Part shown: piece by piece, positions 21,516-30,194 of the stretch | How the letters are laid out: each line of letters starts with the position of its first letter | Numbering within the stretch: position 1 is the first letter of the stretch | Source: Acinetobacter parvus DSM 16617 = CIP 108168 | Lineage (GTDB): Bacteria; Pseudomonadota; Gammaproteobacteria; Pseudomonadales; Moraxellaceae | Assembly: GCF_000368025.1 (NCBI RefSeq) | Contig: NZ_KB849207.1 | Span: forward strand, 1-64,000 | DNA: 64,000 bases | Direction: 5' to 3' | Notes under the pieces: generated by a model | The model's input: only the letters and a program-made list of their open reading frames with translations | Database searches by the model: none | Told to the model about the DNA's origin: nothing | Program-made: the position numbers and the translations under genes

Positions 21516-21544
21516 ATTATAGAACAATTGTTCAACTTATACAA
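21516..21544 (-). promoter_or_regulatory. Promoter for the candidate small RNA
   Basis: On the minus strand: -10 TATAAT (21521-21516, perfect consensus), a 17-bp spacer, and -35 TTGTAT (21544-21539, weak). A GC-rich discriminator ACCGCCCGC follows. The region 21545-21766 to its right is AT-rich and I see nothing else in it. Confidence 0.5.
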
Positions 21545-21766
21545 ATATATTATTTCTCTAACAAAAAATGTGAAAAACGTACCATTTTTGTCACTTTCAT
21601 TATTTTAATAAAATTATATTTCTATTTTTATTCAGCTTTTTTTAGATGACAAATTTAGTCACACTTTAAAATATATTTGTAAATCATATAGAAAGAATGC
21701 TCATTAGATAAATTTTTTGGTGTGTTTGTTTTTATTTTCAACAAACACACCTTTATCGAACCTGAA

Positions 21767-22009
21767 TTAGGCTGATTTCACCCGTGTGGCTGGTGCTTTC
21801 ACCGTTTTCTTCTGTGCCATCACAATACCCACCAGAATCATCACACCACCAATGCTATGGTGGATCGTCCATTGTTCAGACAACCAGAGGCTGGCAATAA
21901 TTGCGGTAAACACAGGCATCAGGTTGATAAAAATACTGGTACGGTTTGGGCCAATCGCCTGTACTGCCAACATCCATAATAATGGTGCGATCAACGATGG
22001 AAAGATAGA
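21767..22009 (-). pseudogene. C-terminal fragment of an EamA/DMT-family transporter
   Basis: The minus-strand frame reads SIFPSLIAPLLWMLAVQAIG and then PNRTSIFINLMPVFTAIIAS, the last 80 or so residues of a ten-helix EamA-type exporter, ending in a lysine/arginine-rich tail. The 5' three quarters are missing. The homology stops at about 22009, where the facing AraC fragment begins. No start signal remains. Confidence 0.8.
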
Positions 22010-22157
22010 CTACCACCACAGTTCCAGCTTTATAGAGTTCTTTAAACGCTATACAGGCCAGACCCCATCCAGCTTAAAAACGCCTCCATTTAAAGAACGC
22101 CCTGTTTTCATGGATTATTTGTATGGATTCATCTCAACAGCATTGCACTCTGGCTGA
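22010..22157 (+). pseudogene. C-terminal fragment of an AraC-family regulator
   Basis: From about 22011 the plus-strand frame reads YHHSSSFIEFFKRYTGQTPS, the end of the second helix-turn-helix of an AraC-type DNA-binding domain (pattern S-F...FK+..G.TPS). It runs on to a stop at 22157. Nothing before 22010 in this frame resembles AraC. It abuts the EamA fragment, so both genes lost their 5' parts in one deletion. Confidence 0.75.
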
Positions 22158-22208
22158 ATAGCAGTTAAAACAAACAGGTCTTGCACAACAACAGATTAGG
22201 ATAATCAC

Positions 22209-22754
22209 ATGAGCCAATCGGTTTACCACATTCCAGTTAAGGACATTAAGGGTCAGGATGTTGACCTTGATCAATATCAGGGTAAAGTCCTATTGATCGT
22301 CAACGTTGCGTCAAAATGTGGTTTGACACCACAATATGAGGGTTTGGAAAAACTTTATCAGGCCAAAAAAGATCAGGGGCTGGAAATTTTAGGTTTCCCT
22401 GCCAATAACTTCTTAGAGCAAGAGCCAGGCACAAACGATGAGATTGAACAATTCTGCTCTCTCAACTATGACGTGCATTTCCCACTTTTCGCCAAAATCT
22501 CTGTTGCAGGTGATGATAAGCACCCACTTTACCAGACACTGACTCAGGCGATTCCTGAACGTACGGGTGAGGGTCCTTGGTGGAAAGACCTTGTTGACTA
22601 TGGTTTAACCCCAAACAATCCGCCTGAAGTGTTGTGGAACTTTGAAAAATTCCTCATCAATAAAAATGGCGAGATCGTTGCACGTTTTGCACCAGACATC
22701 ACAGCCGATGACGAACGTATTGTCAGTGCGATTGAAGCTGAGCTAGCCAAATAA
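22209..22754 (+). CDS. Glutathione peroxidase family protein
   Basis: A thiol peroxidase of 181 residues. The catalytic cysteine lies in VNVASKCGLTPQY, the glutamine-equivalent block is GFPANNF, and the tryptophan block is WNFEKFLI. It has cysteine, not selenocysteine (TGT codon). The family reduces hydrogen peroxide and lipid peroxides using glutathione or thioredoxin; bacterial members such as BtuE often prefer thioredoxin. No signal peptide is present, so it is cytoplasmic. A ribosome site-like TAGGAT lies 8 bases upstream. It appears to be a single gene. Confidence 0.94.
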   Translation: MSQSVYHIPVKDIKGQDVDLDQYQGKVLLIVNVASKCGLTPQYEGLEKLYQAKKDQGLEILGFPANNFLEQEPGTNDEIEQFCSLNYDVHFPLFAKISVAGDDKHPLYQTLTQAIPERTGEGPWWKDLVDYGLTPNNPPEVLWNFEKFLINKNGEIVARFAPDITADDERIVSAIEAELAK

Positions 22755-22767
22755 TTCTTATATATTT

Positions 22768-22800
22768 AAAGAAAAGAATAGTTTACCTCTTCTTTTCTTT
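22768..22800 (+). terminator. Possible terminator after the peroxidase gene
   Basis: Arms AAAGAAAAGA (22768-22777) and TCTTTTCTTT (22791-22800) can pair around a 13-base loop. The stem is AT-only apart from the G/C pairs within the arms, so it is weak. Confidence 0.4.
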
Positions 22801-22857
22801 TGAATAACTATTATAATTTTACTTTAATTTATATATATAAAATAAAGATGGAATTTT

Positions 22858-23553
22858 ATGGCAAAGTTTCTTAATACCAGCGCAACTAATTTTTATTTAG
22901 AGGAACTGATCAAGAATGCTAAAGAAAGATTGATTTTAATTAGTCCTTTCTTAAAACTGAATGATCGTATCAAAGAACTTTTAGAAGACAAAAATCGTTT
23001 AAAAATAGATATTCGTATCATTTATGGAAAAAGTGATTTGCATCCTGATGAAATTAAATGGATGCAAAAACTCGATTATGTACGAGTCAGCTTCTGCAAA
23101 AATCTACATGCCAAGTGTTATATAAACGAATCAACTTGCATTATCTCTAGTCTAAATCTTTATGAATTTAGCCAAGTCAACAATAATGAAATGGGTATCC
23201 TGATAGAAAAAGATCAAGATGCAACCGTATTTAAAGACGCCTACGAAGAAGCTCAACGCATTATTCGGATCAGCGATGAAGTTCGTATTTCTCTTGATGA
23301 AGTTAAAGAGTTCGAGACTGTTCAAGACAATAATGAACAAGAGGATTTCAGCAAATTAACCACCTCTAAACTTGCGGCAAAACATAAGCTCAAAACCAAT
23401 GAGCTTCTTGAACAATTTGTCCAAAAAGGTTTTTTAGTAGTTAATGATAAAGGTAAACACCAATTAACCGAGCAAGGCAAAAATATTGGAGGAGAATTCA
23501 AGTTCAATAGCTATGGTGGCTACTTCCTTTGGCTTGGAGATATGAATATCTGA
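22858..23553 (+). CDS. Phospholipase D-fold protein with C-terminal winged-helix-like segment, function unknown
   Basis: A protein of 231 residues. Residues 1-150 look like one PLD-type half domain: a beta-helix start with RLILISPFLKLNDRIKELL, then the catalytic-type motif in NLHAKCYINESTCIISSLNL (H, K and the S/N positions of HxK...N). Only one HKD-like motif is present, so it would need to dimerise for activity, as single-motif nucleases do. Residues about 165-215 (LTTSKLAAKHKLKTNELLEQF, then GKHQLTEQGKNIGG) resemble a small winged-helix domain. The DNA is visibly more AT-rich than the peroxidase and ATP synthase genes, a hint of transfer. There is no signal peptide. It has no obvious partner genes. 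Confidence 0.75.
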   Translation: MAKFLNTSATNFYLEELIKNAKERLILISPFLKLNDRIKELLEDKNRLKIDIRIIYGKSDLHPDEIKWMQKLDYVRVSFCKNLHAKCYINESTCIISSLNLYEFSQVNNNEMGILIEKDQDATVFKDAYEEAQRIIRISDEVRISLDEVKEFETVQDNNEQEDFSKLTTSKLAAKHKLKTNELLEQFVQKGFLVVNDKGKHQLTEQGKNIGGEFKFNSYGGYFLWLGDMNI

Positions 23554-23711
23554 ACAACATCATTTACCTAAATCATCAAAAGATTTTGGGCTATAATCTT
23601 AGTAGCCCCTCTTCTTTACATAAGCAATCTTAATGAATTACAAAAATCACTTTTTTATTCATATTTTTTCATTATAGTGACGTTATTCACATATTTTGGT
23701 GCAGTTCAGCC

Positions 23712-24311
23712 ATGATGGAAAACCAGTCGATCAAAGCCATCCTTTCAGCCATGACACTTGTTGCTGCATTTACACTGACAGGCTGTGATCAAGTTCCCCA
23801 TGACAATGAGCAGGTGGAACAAGAGTCTGAATTTGAACAGCCTGCTACAACAGCGAATCAGGATAACAGCATCGAAATGATCAAGGCACAGGACACCCAA
23901 AACCTGAGTCATGGCGATATGCTCAACATCGCACGCGATATTGCAAAGTTGCAGCTTGAGACCGATGATTATGTGACCTTGTTAAAACAGTCACAAAGCA
24001 GCCTTGAACAGGCAATTCAGGATCAAAATGTTCAGCAACTGCAAAATATCACAGGTGAACTTAAGCAGGAATTACACGGACTACATGACATTTTACTTTC
24101 ACTAAACCTGAAAAGTAATGAGGTTGACCAGATTCGCCAGAGTCTACTTACAGCCAACCAGCAGCTTCTGAGCATGCCCTTGCTACATGGTCAACTGGAC
24201 ATTGCCCAGCTAGATTTTGCAAAAATTGAAAAGCAGTTCAACACCATTCAAATGGATATGGTCAAACTGGCAACCTTAGTACTCGGCAATAAAGATGATT
24301 CAAACGCTTAA
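23712..24311 (+). CDS. Putative lipoprotein
   Basis: A protein of 199 residues with a lipoprotein signal: a hydrophobic stretch (LSAMTLVAAFTL) followed by the lipobox LTGC, so the mature protein would begin at Cys25. The mature part starts with an acidic, glutamine-rich linker and continues with about 140 residues of amphipathic helix, rich in Leu, Gln and Asp, probably a coiled coil (QSSLEQAIQDQNVQQLQN). I do not recognise a family. Either of the first two ATGs (23712, 23715) may start it. It is convergent with atpC across a shared terminator. Confidence 0.8.
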   Translation: MMENQSIKAILSAMTLVAAFTLTGCDQVPHDNEQVEQESEFEQPATTANQDNSIEMIKAQDTQNLSHGDMLNIARDIAKLQLETDDYVTLLKQSQSSLEQAIQDQNVQQLQNITGELKQELHGLHDILLSLNLKSNEVDQIRQSLLTANQQLLSMPLLHGQLDIAQLDFAKIEKQFNTIQMDMVKLATLVLGNKDDSNA

Positions 24312-24346
24312 ACTATATTTATTTTAATTTTCGATGCAGCATAAAA

Positions 24347-24368
24347 AAAGCCACCTTTCGGTGGCTTT
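24347..24368. terminator. Bidirectional terminator at the end of the atp operon
   Basis: Stem AAAGCCACC / GGTGGCTTT with loop TTTC, A-run on the left and T-rich on the right. It serves the lipoprotein gene (plus) and atpC (minus). Confidence 0.92.
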
Positions 24369-24390
24369 CTCAATCTGAAATCAGCACTGA

Positions 24391-24810
24391 TTAGAGCGCG
24401 CGATTCTTGATTTTGCGGATGGTTTCAAGCTGAGCCGCCGTTTCTGCAAGCGCAGCAAGAGCAGCAGCCGAGTCCAAATCACTCTTTTGATTGGCTAGCA
24501 ATTGTTCAGCTTGTTTACGAGCTTCCATAATTGCAGCTTCATCCAAGTTGTCTGCACGGATTGCACTATCTGCAAGTACCGTAACAACATGAGGTTGAAC
24601 TTCTAACACACCGCCAGATACGTAAACAATTTCTTCCGTACCATTTTCCAACTGAACACGAATCGGTCCAGGTTGGAGTAAAGTTACAAGTGGTGCATGT
24701 CCAGGTAAAATACCTAACTCACCACCCGCACCTTTTGCGATTAACATCGTAACTTGTCCAGAGTAAATCGACTCTTTAACACTTACAACATCGCATTGCA
24801 TAATCGCCAT
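24391..24810 (-). CDS. atpC: ATP synthase F1 epsilon subunit
   Basis: The epsilon subunit of F1, 139 residues. Residues 1-85 form the beta-sandwich (MQCDVVSVKESIYSGQV, GELGILPGHAPLVTLLQPG), and the rest is the two-helix C-terminal hairpin that can inhibit ATP hydrolysis. The ribosome site AAGGAG precedes the ATG by 6 bases. It is the last gene of the atpIBEFHAGDC operon, 28 bp after atpD. Confidence 0.98.
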   Translation of the reverse strand: MAIMQCDVVSVKESIYSGQVTMLIAKGAGGELGILPGHAPLVTLLQPGPIRVQLENGTEEIVYVSGGVLEVQPHVVTVLADSAIRADNLDEAAIMEARKQAEQLLANQKSDLDSAAALAALAETAAQLETIRKIKNRAL

Positions 24811-24838
24811 GAGAATCTCCTTAAATTAGAGTTGCTAA

Positions 24839-26233
24839 TTAAAGTTTCTCGGCTTTAGCAATCACTTCGTCAATACCACCAACCATATAGAACGCTTGTT
24901 CTGGAATGTGATCGTATTCACCAGCTAATAGACCTTTAAAGCCACGAATCGTTTCTTTAAGTGGTACTAATTTACCAGGAGCACCAGTAAACACTTCAGC
25001 TACGTGGAATGGTTGAGAGAAGAAACGTTGGATTTTACGCGCACGGTAAACAACCAATTTATCTTCTTCTGCTAACTCGTCCATACCCAAGATTGCGATG
25101 ATGTCTTTAAGCTCTTTATAACGTTGCAATACGTTCTGTACAGAACGTGCAATTTCATAATGCTCTTGACCAACAACCAATGGGTCTAACTGACGTGAAG
25201 TTGAGTCAAGTGGATCGATCGCTGGGTAAATACCAGAAGATGCGATATCACGGCTCAATACTACTGTTGCATCTAAGTGAGCAAACGTTGTTGCAGGTGA
25301 TGGGTCAGTCAAGTCATCCGCAGGTACGTATACAGCTTGGATCGATGTGATCGAACCAGACTTAGTAGACGTAATACGCTCTTGAAGAACACCCATTTCT
25401 TCTGCAAGTGTCGGTTGGTAACCTACCGCAGATGGCATACGACCTAACAATGCTGATACTTCAGTACCTGCAAGTGTATAACGGTAGATGTTGTCGACGA
25501 ATAATAATACGTCACGACCTTTACCATTTTCGTCTTTTTCATCACGGAAGTATTCAGCCATCGTCAAACCAGTTAACGCTACGCGTAAACGGTTACCTGG
25601 TGGCTCGTTCATCTGACCGTAGACCATTGCTACTTTGTCAAGAACGTTAGAATCTTTCATTTCGTGATAGAAGTCGTTACCTTCACGAGTACGCTCACCA
25701 ACACCAGCAAACACAGATAAACCTGAGTGTGCTTTCGCGATGTTGTTGATCAACTCCATCATGTTAACGGTTTTACCAACACCCGCACCACCGAATAAAC
25801 CAACTTTACCACCTTTTGCGAACGGGCAAAGCAAGTCGATGACTTTAATACCTGTTTCTAAAAGATCAGTAGAAGCTGCTTGTTCAGCATAAGAAGGCGC
25901 TTGACGGTGAATTGGCAAACGCGCTTCAGTCGCTACAGGACCTGCTTCATCAATAGGGCGACCTAAAACGTCCATGATACGACCAAGCGTAGCTGGTCCA
26001 ACTGGAACAGAAATCGGTGCATTTGTACTGGTTACATTAAGACCACGTTTAAGACCTTCTGTAGAACCCATTGCGATGGTACGAACAACACCATCGCCAA
26101 GCTGTTGCTGAACTTCTAGTGTAGTTTCAGTACCATCAACTTGGAGAGCGTCATAGATCTTAGGAACGCTATTGCGCTCAAACTCGACGTCGATAACCGC
26201 GCCGATGATCTGAATGATACGACCGCTACTCAT
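24839..26233 (-). CDS. atpD: ATP synthase F1 beta subunit
   Basis: The catalytic subunit, 464 residues. It has the P-loop GGAGVGKT, the catalytic glutamate region GERTREGNDFY, and the DELSEED-type lever, here DELAEED. It is full length for the family. TGAGGAGACAGCA before the ATG gives a strong ribosome site. Confidence 0.99.
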   Translation of the reverse strand: MSSGRIIQIIGAVIDVEFERNSVPKIYDALQVDGTETTLEVQQQLGDGVVRTIAMGSTEGLKRGLNVTSTNAPISVPVGPATLGRIMDVLGRPIDEAGPVATEARLPIHRQAPSYAEQAASTDLLETGIKVIDLLCPFAKGGKVGLFGGAGVGKTVNMMELINNIAKAHSGLSVFAGVGERTREGNDFYHEMKDSNVLDKVAMVYGQMNEPPGNRLRVALTGLTMAEYFRDEKDENGKGRDVLLFVDNIYRYTLAGTEVSALLGRMPSAVGYQPTLAEEMGVLQERITSTKSGSITSIQAVYVPADDLTDPSPATTFAHLDATVVLSRDIASSGIYPAIDPLDSTSRQLDPLVVGQEHYEIARSVQNVLQRYKELKDIIAILGMDELAEEDKLVVYRARKIQRFFSQPFHVAEVFTGAPGKLVPLKETIRGFKGLLAGEYDHIPEQAFYMVGGIDEVIAKAEKL

Positions 26234-26262
26234 TGCTGTCTCCTCAATTCAAACTAATAATG

Positions 26263-27132
26263 TTAAACGGCAGCGGCACCGCCAACGATCTCGGAAATTT
26301 CCTGAGTAATCGCGGCTTGACGCAGCTTGTTGTAAATGAGCTGTAGGTCTTTAATCAATTGTCCTGCGTTGTCTGTCGCCGCTTTCATCGCGACCATACG
26401 AGCTGACTGCTCACATGCAACGTTTTCAATCACACCTTGATAAACCATAGACTCGATATAGCGAACCAACAAACCATTCAACAATACTTCTGCTTCTGGT
26501 TCGTAGATATAGTCCCAACCATAAGTACGGTTGAGATCATCGCCTGCTTGCGCTGGTGCTAAAGGAACAAGTTGTTCTACTTTAGGCTGTTGAGTCATTG
26601 CATTGACGAAACCATTTGAAACGAGGTAGATACGATCTAATTCACCTTTATCAAATGCATCAAGCATAACTTGTACAGAGCCAGTTAACTGCTCCAAACT
26701 CGGCGCGTCGCCAAGTTGGGTCGTTGCACCAAGCACTTTACCGCCGTAATTCTTAAAAAACGAAACCGCTTTTTGACCAATCAAAGCAAATTCAACTTCA
26801 ATTGACTGCTGTTGTTGTGCTTTGACATGCTGCACAACTTTCTTGAACAAGTTAATGTTCAAGCCACCCGCCAAGCCACGATCTGAAGACACTACGATAT
26901 AGCCAACACGCTTAACTGGGCGGTCAACCATATAACGGTGTTTGTATTCAGGGTTTGCTTGAACTAAGTGAGCAATTACACGGCGCATATTATCGGCATA
27001 CGGACGGCCTTGAGCCATGCGCTCTTGCGCACGACGCATTTTAGAAGCAGCTACCATTTGCATCGCGCGAGTAATCTTTTGCGTGCTCTTGATACTAGCT
27101 ACTTTGGCGCGAATTTCTTTTAAATTTGCCAT
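26263..27132 (-). CDS. atpG: ATP synthase F1 gamma subunit
   Basis: The central rotor shaft, 289 residues. The N-terminal coiled-coil helix begins MANLKEIRAKVASIKSTQKI and contains MQMVAASKMRRAQERM. The C-terminal helix ends ITQEISEIVGGAAAV; both are typical. It lies 29 bp before atpD in the operon. Confidence 0.98.
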   Translation of the reverse strand: MANLKEIRAKVASIKSTQKITRAMQMVAASKMRRAQERMAQGRPYADNMRRVIAHLVQANPEYKHRYMVDRPVKRVGYIVVSSDRGLAGGLNINLFKKVVQHVKAQQQQSIEVEFALIGQKAVSFFKNYGGKVLGATTQLGDAPSLEQLTGSVQVMLDAFDKGELDRIYLVSNGFVNAMTQQPKVEQLVPLAPAQAGDDLNRTYGWDYIYEPEAEVLLNGLLVRYIESMVYQGVIENVACEQSARMVAMKAATDNAGQLIKDLQLIYNKLRQAAITQEISEIVGGAAAV

Positions 27133-27221
27133 ACGCTTAACCTAGTATTCGAAAGCCCTTTCGAGCTTCCGAAGGTTGATCCGTGAACCAAACTTAACTA
27201 AAGTTTTAGCTATTGCTAAAA

Positions 27222-28766
27222 TTAGTAAGTTTGAGTCGCTTTGAAGCTCTCAATACCTGCTTTGAATGCTGCTTCGATGTCTTTGTTGTAATCACCAGTT
27301 TCATCGATCTGTTGCATTAACGCAGCATGTTCAGAACGGAAGTAAGAGATTAACGCAGCATCAAAGTCTACGATTTTCTTCACTTCTACGTCAGCCATGT
27401 AGCCTTCGTTAGATGCATATACAGAAACAGCTTGGTCAGCAATTGAGTATGGAGCATATTGTTTTTGCTTCATTAACTCAGTTACACGTTGACCATGCTC
27501 AAGTTGCTTACGCGTTGCTTCATCAAGATCAGAAGCAAACTGAGCAAACGCAGCCAATTCACGGTATTGTGCTAAAGCAGTACGGATACCACCAGACAAT
27601 TTTTTGATGATCTTAGTTTGAGCAGAACCACCAACACGCGATACAGAGATACCCGCGTTCACTGCAGGACGAATACCTGCGTTGAATAATGATGTTTCTA
27701 AGAAGATCTGACCGTCAGTAATCGAAATTACGTTGGTTGGTACGAATGCAGATACGTCACCCGCTTGAGTTTCAATGATCGGCAACGCAGTTAAAGAACC
27801 AGTTTGGCCAGTTACTGCACCGTTCGTGAACTTCTCAACATAGTCAGCTGAAACGCGCGAAGCACGCTCAAGAAGACGTGAGTGAAGATAGAATACGTCA
27901 CCTGGATACGCTTCACGACCTGGTGGACGACGTAATAACAATGAAATTTGACGGTAAGCAACAGCTTGCTTAGACAAATCATCATAAATAATTAACGCAT
28001 CTTCACCGCGGTCACGGAAGTATTCACCCATTGTACAACCTGAGTACGGAGCTAAATACTGCATAGCTGCAGGATCAGCTGCCGCAGCTGCGACAACAGT
28101 TGTATACGCCATAGCACCAGTTTCTTCTAGCTTACGTACCACGTTTGCAATTGTTGATTGTTTTTGACCAATCGCAACATATACACATTTAATGCCAGAG
28201 TTTTTCTGAGCGATGATCGCATCGATCGCCATTGCTGTTTTACCAGTTTGGCGGTCACCAATGATCAACTCACGTTGACCACGACCTACAGGGATCATGG
28301 TATCAACTGACTTATAACCAGTTTGAACGGGTTCGTCCACTGATTGACGCCAAATTACACCTGGTGCCACTTTTTCAACAGCATCAGTTAATTTTGCATC
28401 AATTGGGCCTTTGCCATCAATTGGGTTACCTAAAGCATCTACGACACGGCCAAGAAGTTCAGGACCAACTGGAACTTCTAATACGCGACCAGTACAGCGA
28501 GCTTTTTGACCTTCTTGCAGGCTTAGGTAGTTACCTAAAACAACGGCACCCACTGAATCCTGTTCTAGGTTCAGTGCCATACCAAATAAGCCGCCGTCGA
28601 ATTCGATCATTTCACCGTACATTGCATCCGCAAGACCGTGAATACGCACGATACCGTCAGATACCATGACGATGGTACCTTCGTTCTTCGCGGTCGCGCT
28701 GGTGTCCAGATCGCCGATACGCTGTTTAATGAGCGCACTGATCTCGGATGGATTCAGTTGTTGCAT
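27222..28766 (-). CDS. atpA: ATP synthase F1 alpha subunit
   Basis: The non-catalytic nucleotide-binding subunit, 514 residues, with P-loop GDRQTGKT and the conserved RQISLLLRRPPGREAYPGD block. I start it at ATG 28766, preceded by GAGGA 8 bases upstream, rather than at the in-frame TTG 15 bases earlier that overlaps this site. The same ribosome-site sequence (TGAGGAATAGCG) stands before atpF. Confidence 0.99.
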   Translation of the reverse strand: MQQLNPSEISALIKQRIGDLDTSATAKNEGTIVMVSDGIVRIHGLADAMYGEMIEFDGGLFGMALNLEQDSVGAVVLGNYLSLQEGQKARCTGRVLEVPVGPELLGRVVDALGNPIDGKGPIDAKLTDAVEKVAPGVIWRQSVDEPVQTGYKSVDTMIPVGRGQRELIIGDRQTGKTAMAIDAIIAQKNSGIKCVYVAIGQKQSTIANVVRKLEETGAMAYTTVVAAAAADPAAMQYLAPYSGCTMGEYFRDRGEDALIIYDDLSKQAVAYRQISLLLRRPPGREAYPGDVFYLHSRLLERASRVSADYVEKFTNGAVTGQTGSLTALPIIETQAGDVSAFVPTNVISITDGQIFLETSLFNAGIRPAVNAGISVSRVGGSAQTKIIKKLSGGIRTALAQYRELAAFAQFASDLDEATRKQLEHGQRVTELMKQKQYAPYSIADQAVSVYASNEGYMADVEVKKIVDFDAALISYFRSEHAALMQQIDETGDYNKDIEAAFKAGIESFKATQTY

Positions 28767-28808
28767 TGCGCTATTCCTCAATCTTTTTTAAGTTCAGTCT
28801 TTTTGCTG

Positions 28809-29345
28809 TTAGGCAAGAAGACGAGTCCGCATTTTTTCAAGCTTGTTAAGCGCAGAGTCATCTATCACTTGGTCGCCTGCACGAATCACAACCCCTGCGA
28901 TTAACGCTGGATTAACGTTAACAGTCACATGTACAGTTCTGTTAAAACGTTTTTCAAGCGCATGAGCTAAAATATGCTCTTGTCTCGCATCCATTGGAAA
29001 AGCAGATTCAATTTCTACTTCCAATGAGTTGTTATTCTGCGATTTAAGTTGTTCGTATTCTGTTGCAATTTCAGGCAATAAGATAATACGATCATTTTCA
29101 GCAAGCAGTGTCAGAAAATTAGACAGCGCTGCTGATTGATCTTCACCTAAAACTTTTGTAAACAGACCAACTTGCTCCGCAGGAGTCAATTCAGGACGAT
29201 TTAAATAAGCGGAAAATGCTTCATCTTGCACCGCAGCACTGAGCAATTGTAATGCATTTGACCAAGTGTCAGTTGCATTCTGCTCAGATGCATAAGCAAA
29301 CGCTGCTTTAGCGTATGGGCGTGCCAACGTCAAGAGTTCAGCCAT
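28809..29345 (-). CDS. atpH: ATP synthase F1 delta subunit
   Basis: The delta subunit, 178 residues, which joins the stator stalk to the top of F1. An N-terminal helical bundle (MAELLTLARPYAKAAFAYA) is followed by a C-terminal part ending VVIRAGDQVIDDSALNKLEK, the family signature. Strong site GAGGGA before the ATG. It starts 11 bp after the atpF stop. Confidence 0.98.
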   Translation of the reverse strand: MAELLTLARPYAKAAFAYASEQNATDTWSNALQLLSAAVQDEAFSAYLNRPELTPAEQVGLFTKVLGEDQSAALSNFLTLLAENDRIILLPEIATEYEQLKSQNNNSLEVEIESAFPMDARQEHILAHALEKRFNRTVHVTVNVNPALIAGVVIRAGDQVIDDSALNKLEKMRTRLLA

Positions 29346-29356
29346 ATTTCCCTCGC

Positions 29357-29827
29357 TTAAAGTTTAGCAGCCAGCTGATTCAGCATGGCATTATGAGCTT
29401 CTGCGTCAACTTGTTGGTTCAGAATTTTTTCTGCACCAGCAACTGCCAAGGCAGCAACTTGTTGACGTAATTCTTCGCGAGCAGCATTGATGTCTTGATC
29501 AACAGTTTCTTTCGCCTGTTGACGAATACGCTCACCTTCAGCAGATGCTTGGGTACGCGCTTCTTCGACCAATTGCGCTGCACGACGGTTCGCTTGTTCG
29601 ATCAATTGAGCCGCTTGTGCTTTTGCTGCGTCTAATTCTGCCTTAACTTGTGCTTGCGCATCAGCAAGGTCAGCTTTTGCTTTTTCAGCAGCATTTAAGC
29701 CATCAGCGATTTTACGCTGACGCTCACTAATCGCATTGATTAGTGGTGGCCAAACAAACTTCATGCAGAATGCGACAAAGAACGCAAATGCAATCGCTTG
29801 ACCAATCAATGTGAGGTTGATATTCAT
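29357..29827 (-). CDS. atpF: ATP synthase F0 b subunit
   Basis: The peripheral stalk subunit, 156 residues. One N-terminal membrane helix (INLTLIGQAIAFAFFVAFCM) is followed by a long charged, alanine-rich coiled coil. I start it at ATG 29827 because GAGGA precedes it; the TTG 15 bases upstream lies in that site. Confidence 0.98.
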   Translation of the reverse strand: MNINLTLIGQAIAFAFFVAFCMKFVWPPLINAISERQRKIADGLNAAEKAKADLADAQAQVKAELDAAKAQAAQLIEQANRRAAQLVEEARTQASAEGERIRQQAKETVDQDINAAREELRQQVAALAVAGAEKILNQQVDAEAHNAMLNQLAAKL

Positions 29828-29866
29828 TTCGCTATTCCTCAATATGTGGATTTAGGAATTAAGCTA

Positions 29867-30145
<279 letters not shown>

Positions 30146-30194
30146 TTAAACTAAAATTTAAGCCTAACCATCGATTGATAATTAGGCAATACCA

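Noticed and set aside
21786..22157. A 123-codon plus-strand frame read as one gene
   Set aside because: Only its end (after 22010) is AraC-like; the first part is antisense to the EamA fragment. It is a deletion joint, not a gene.
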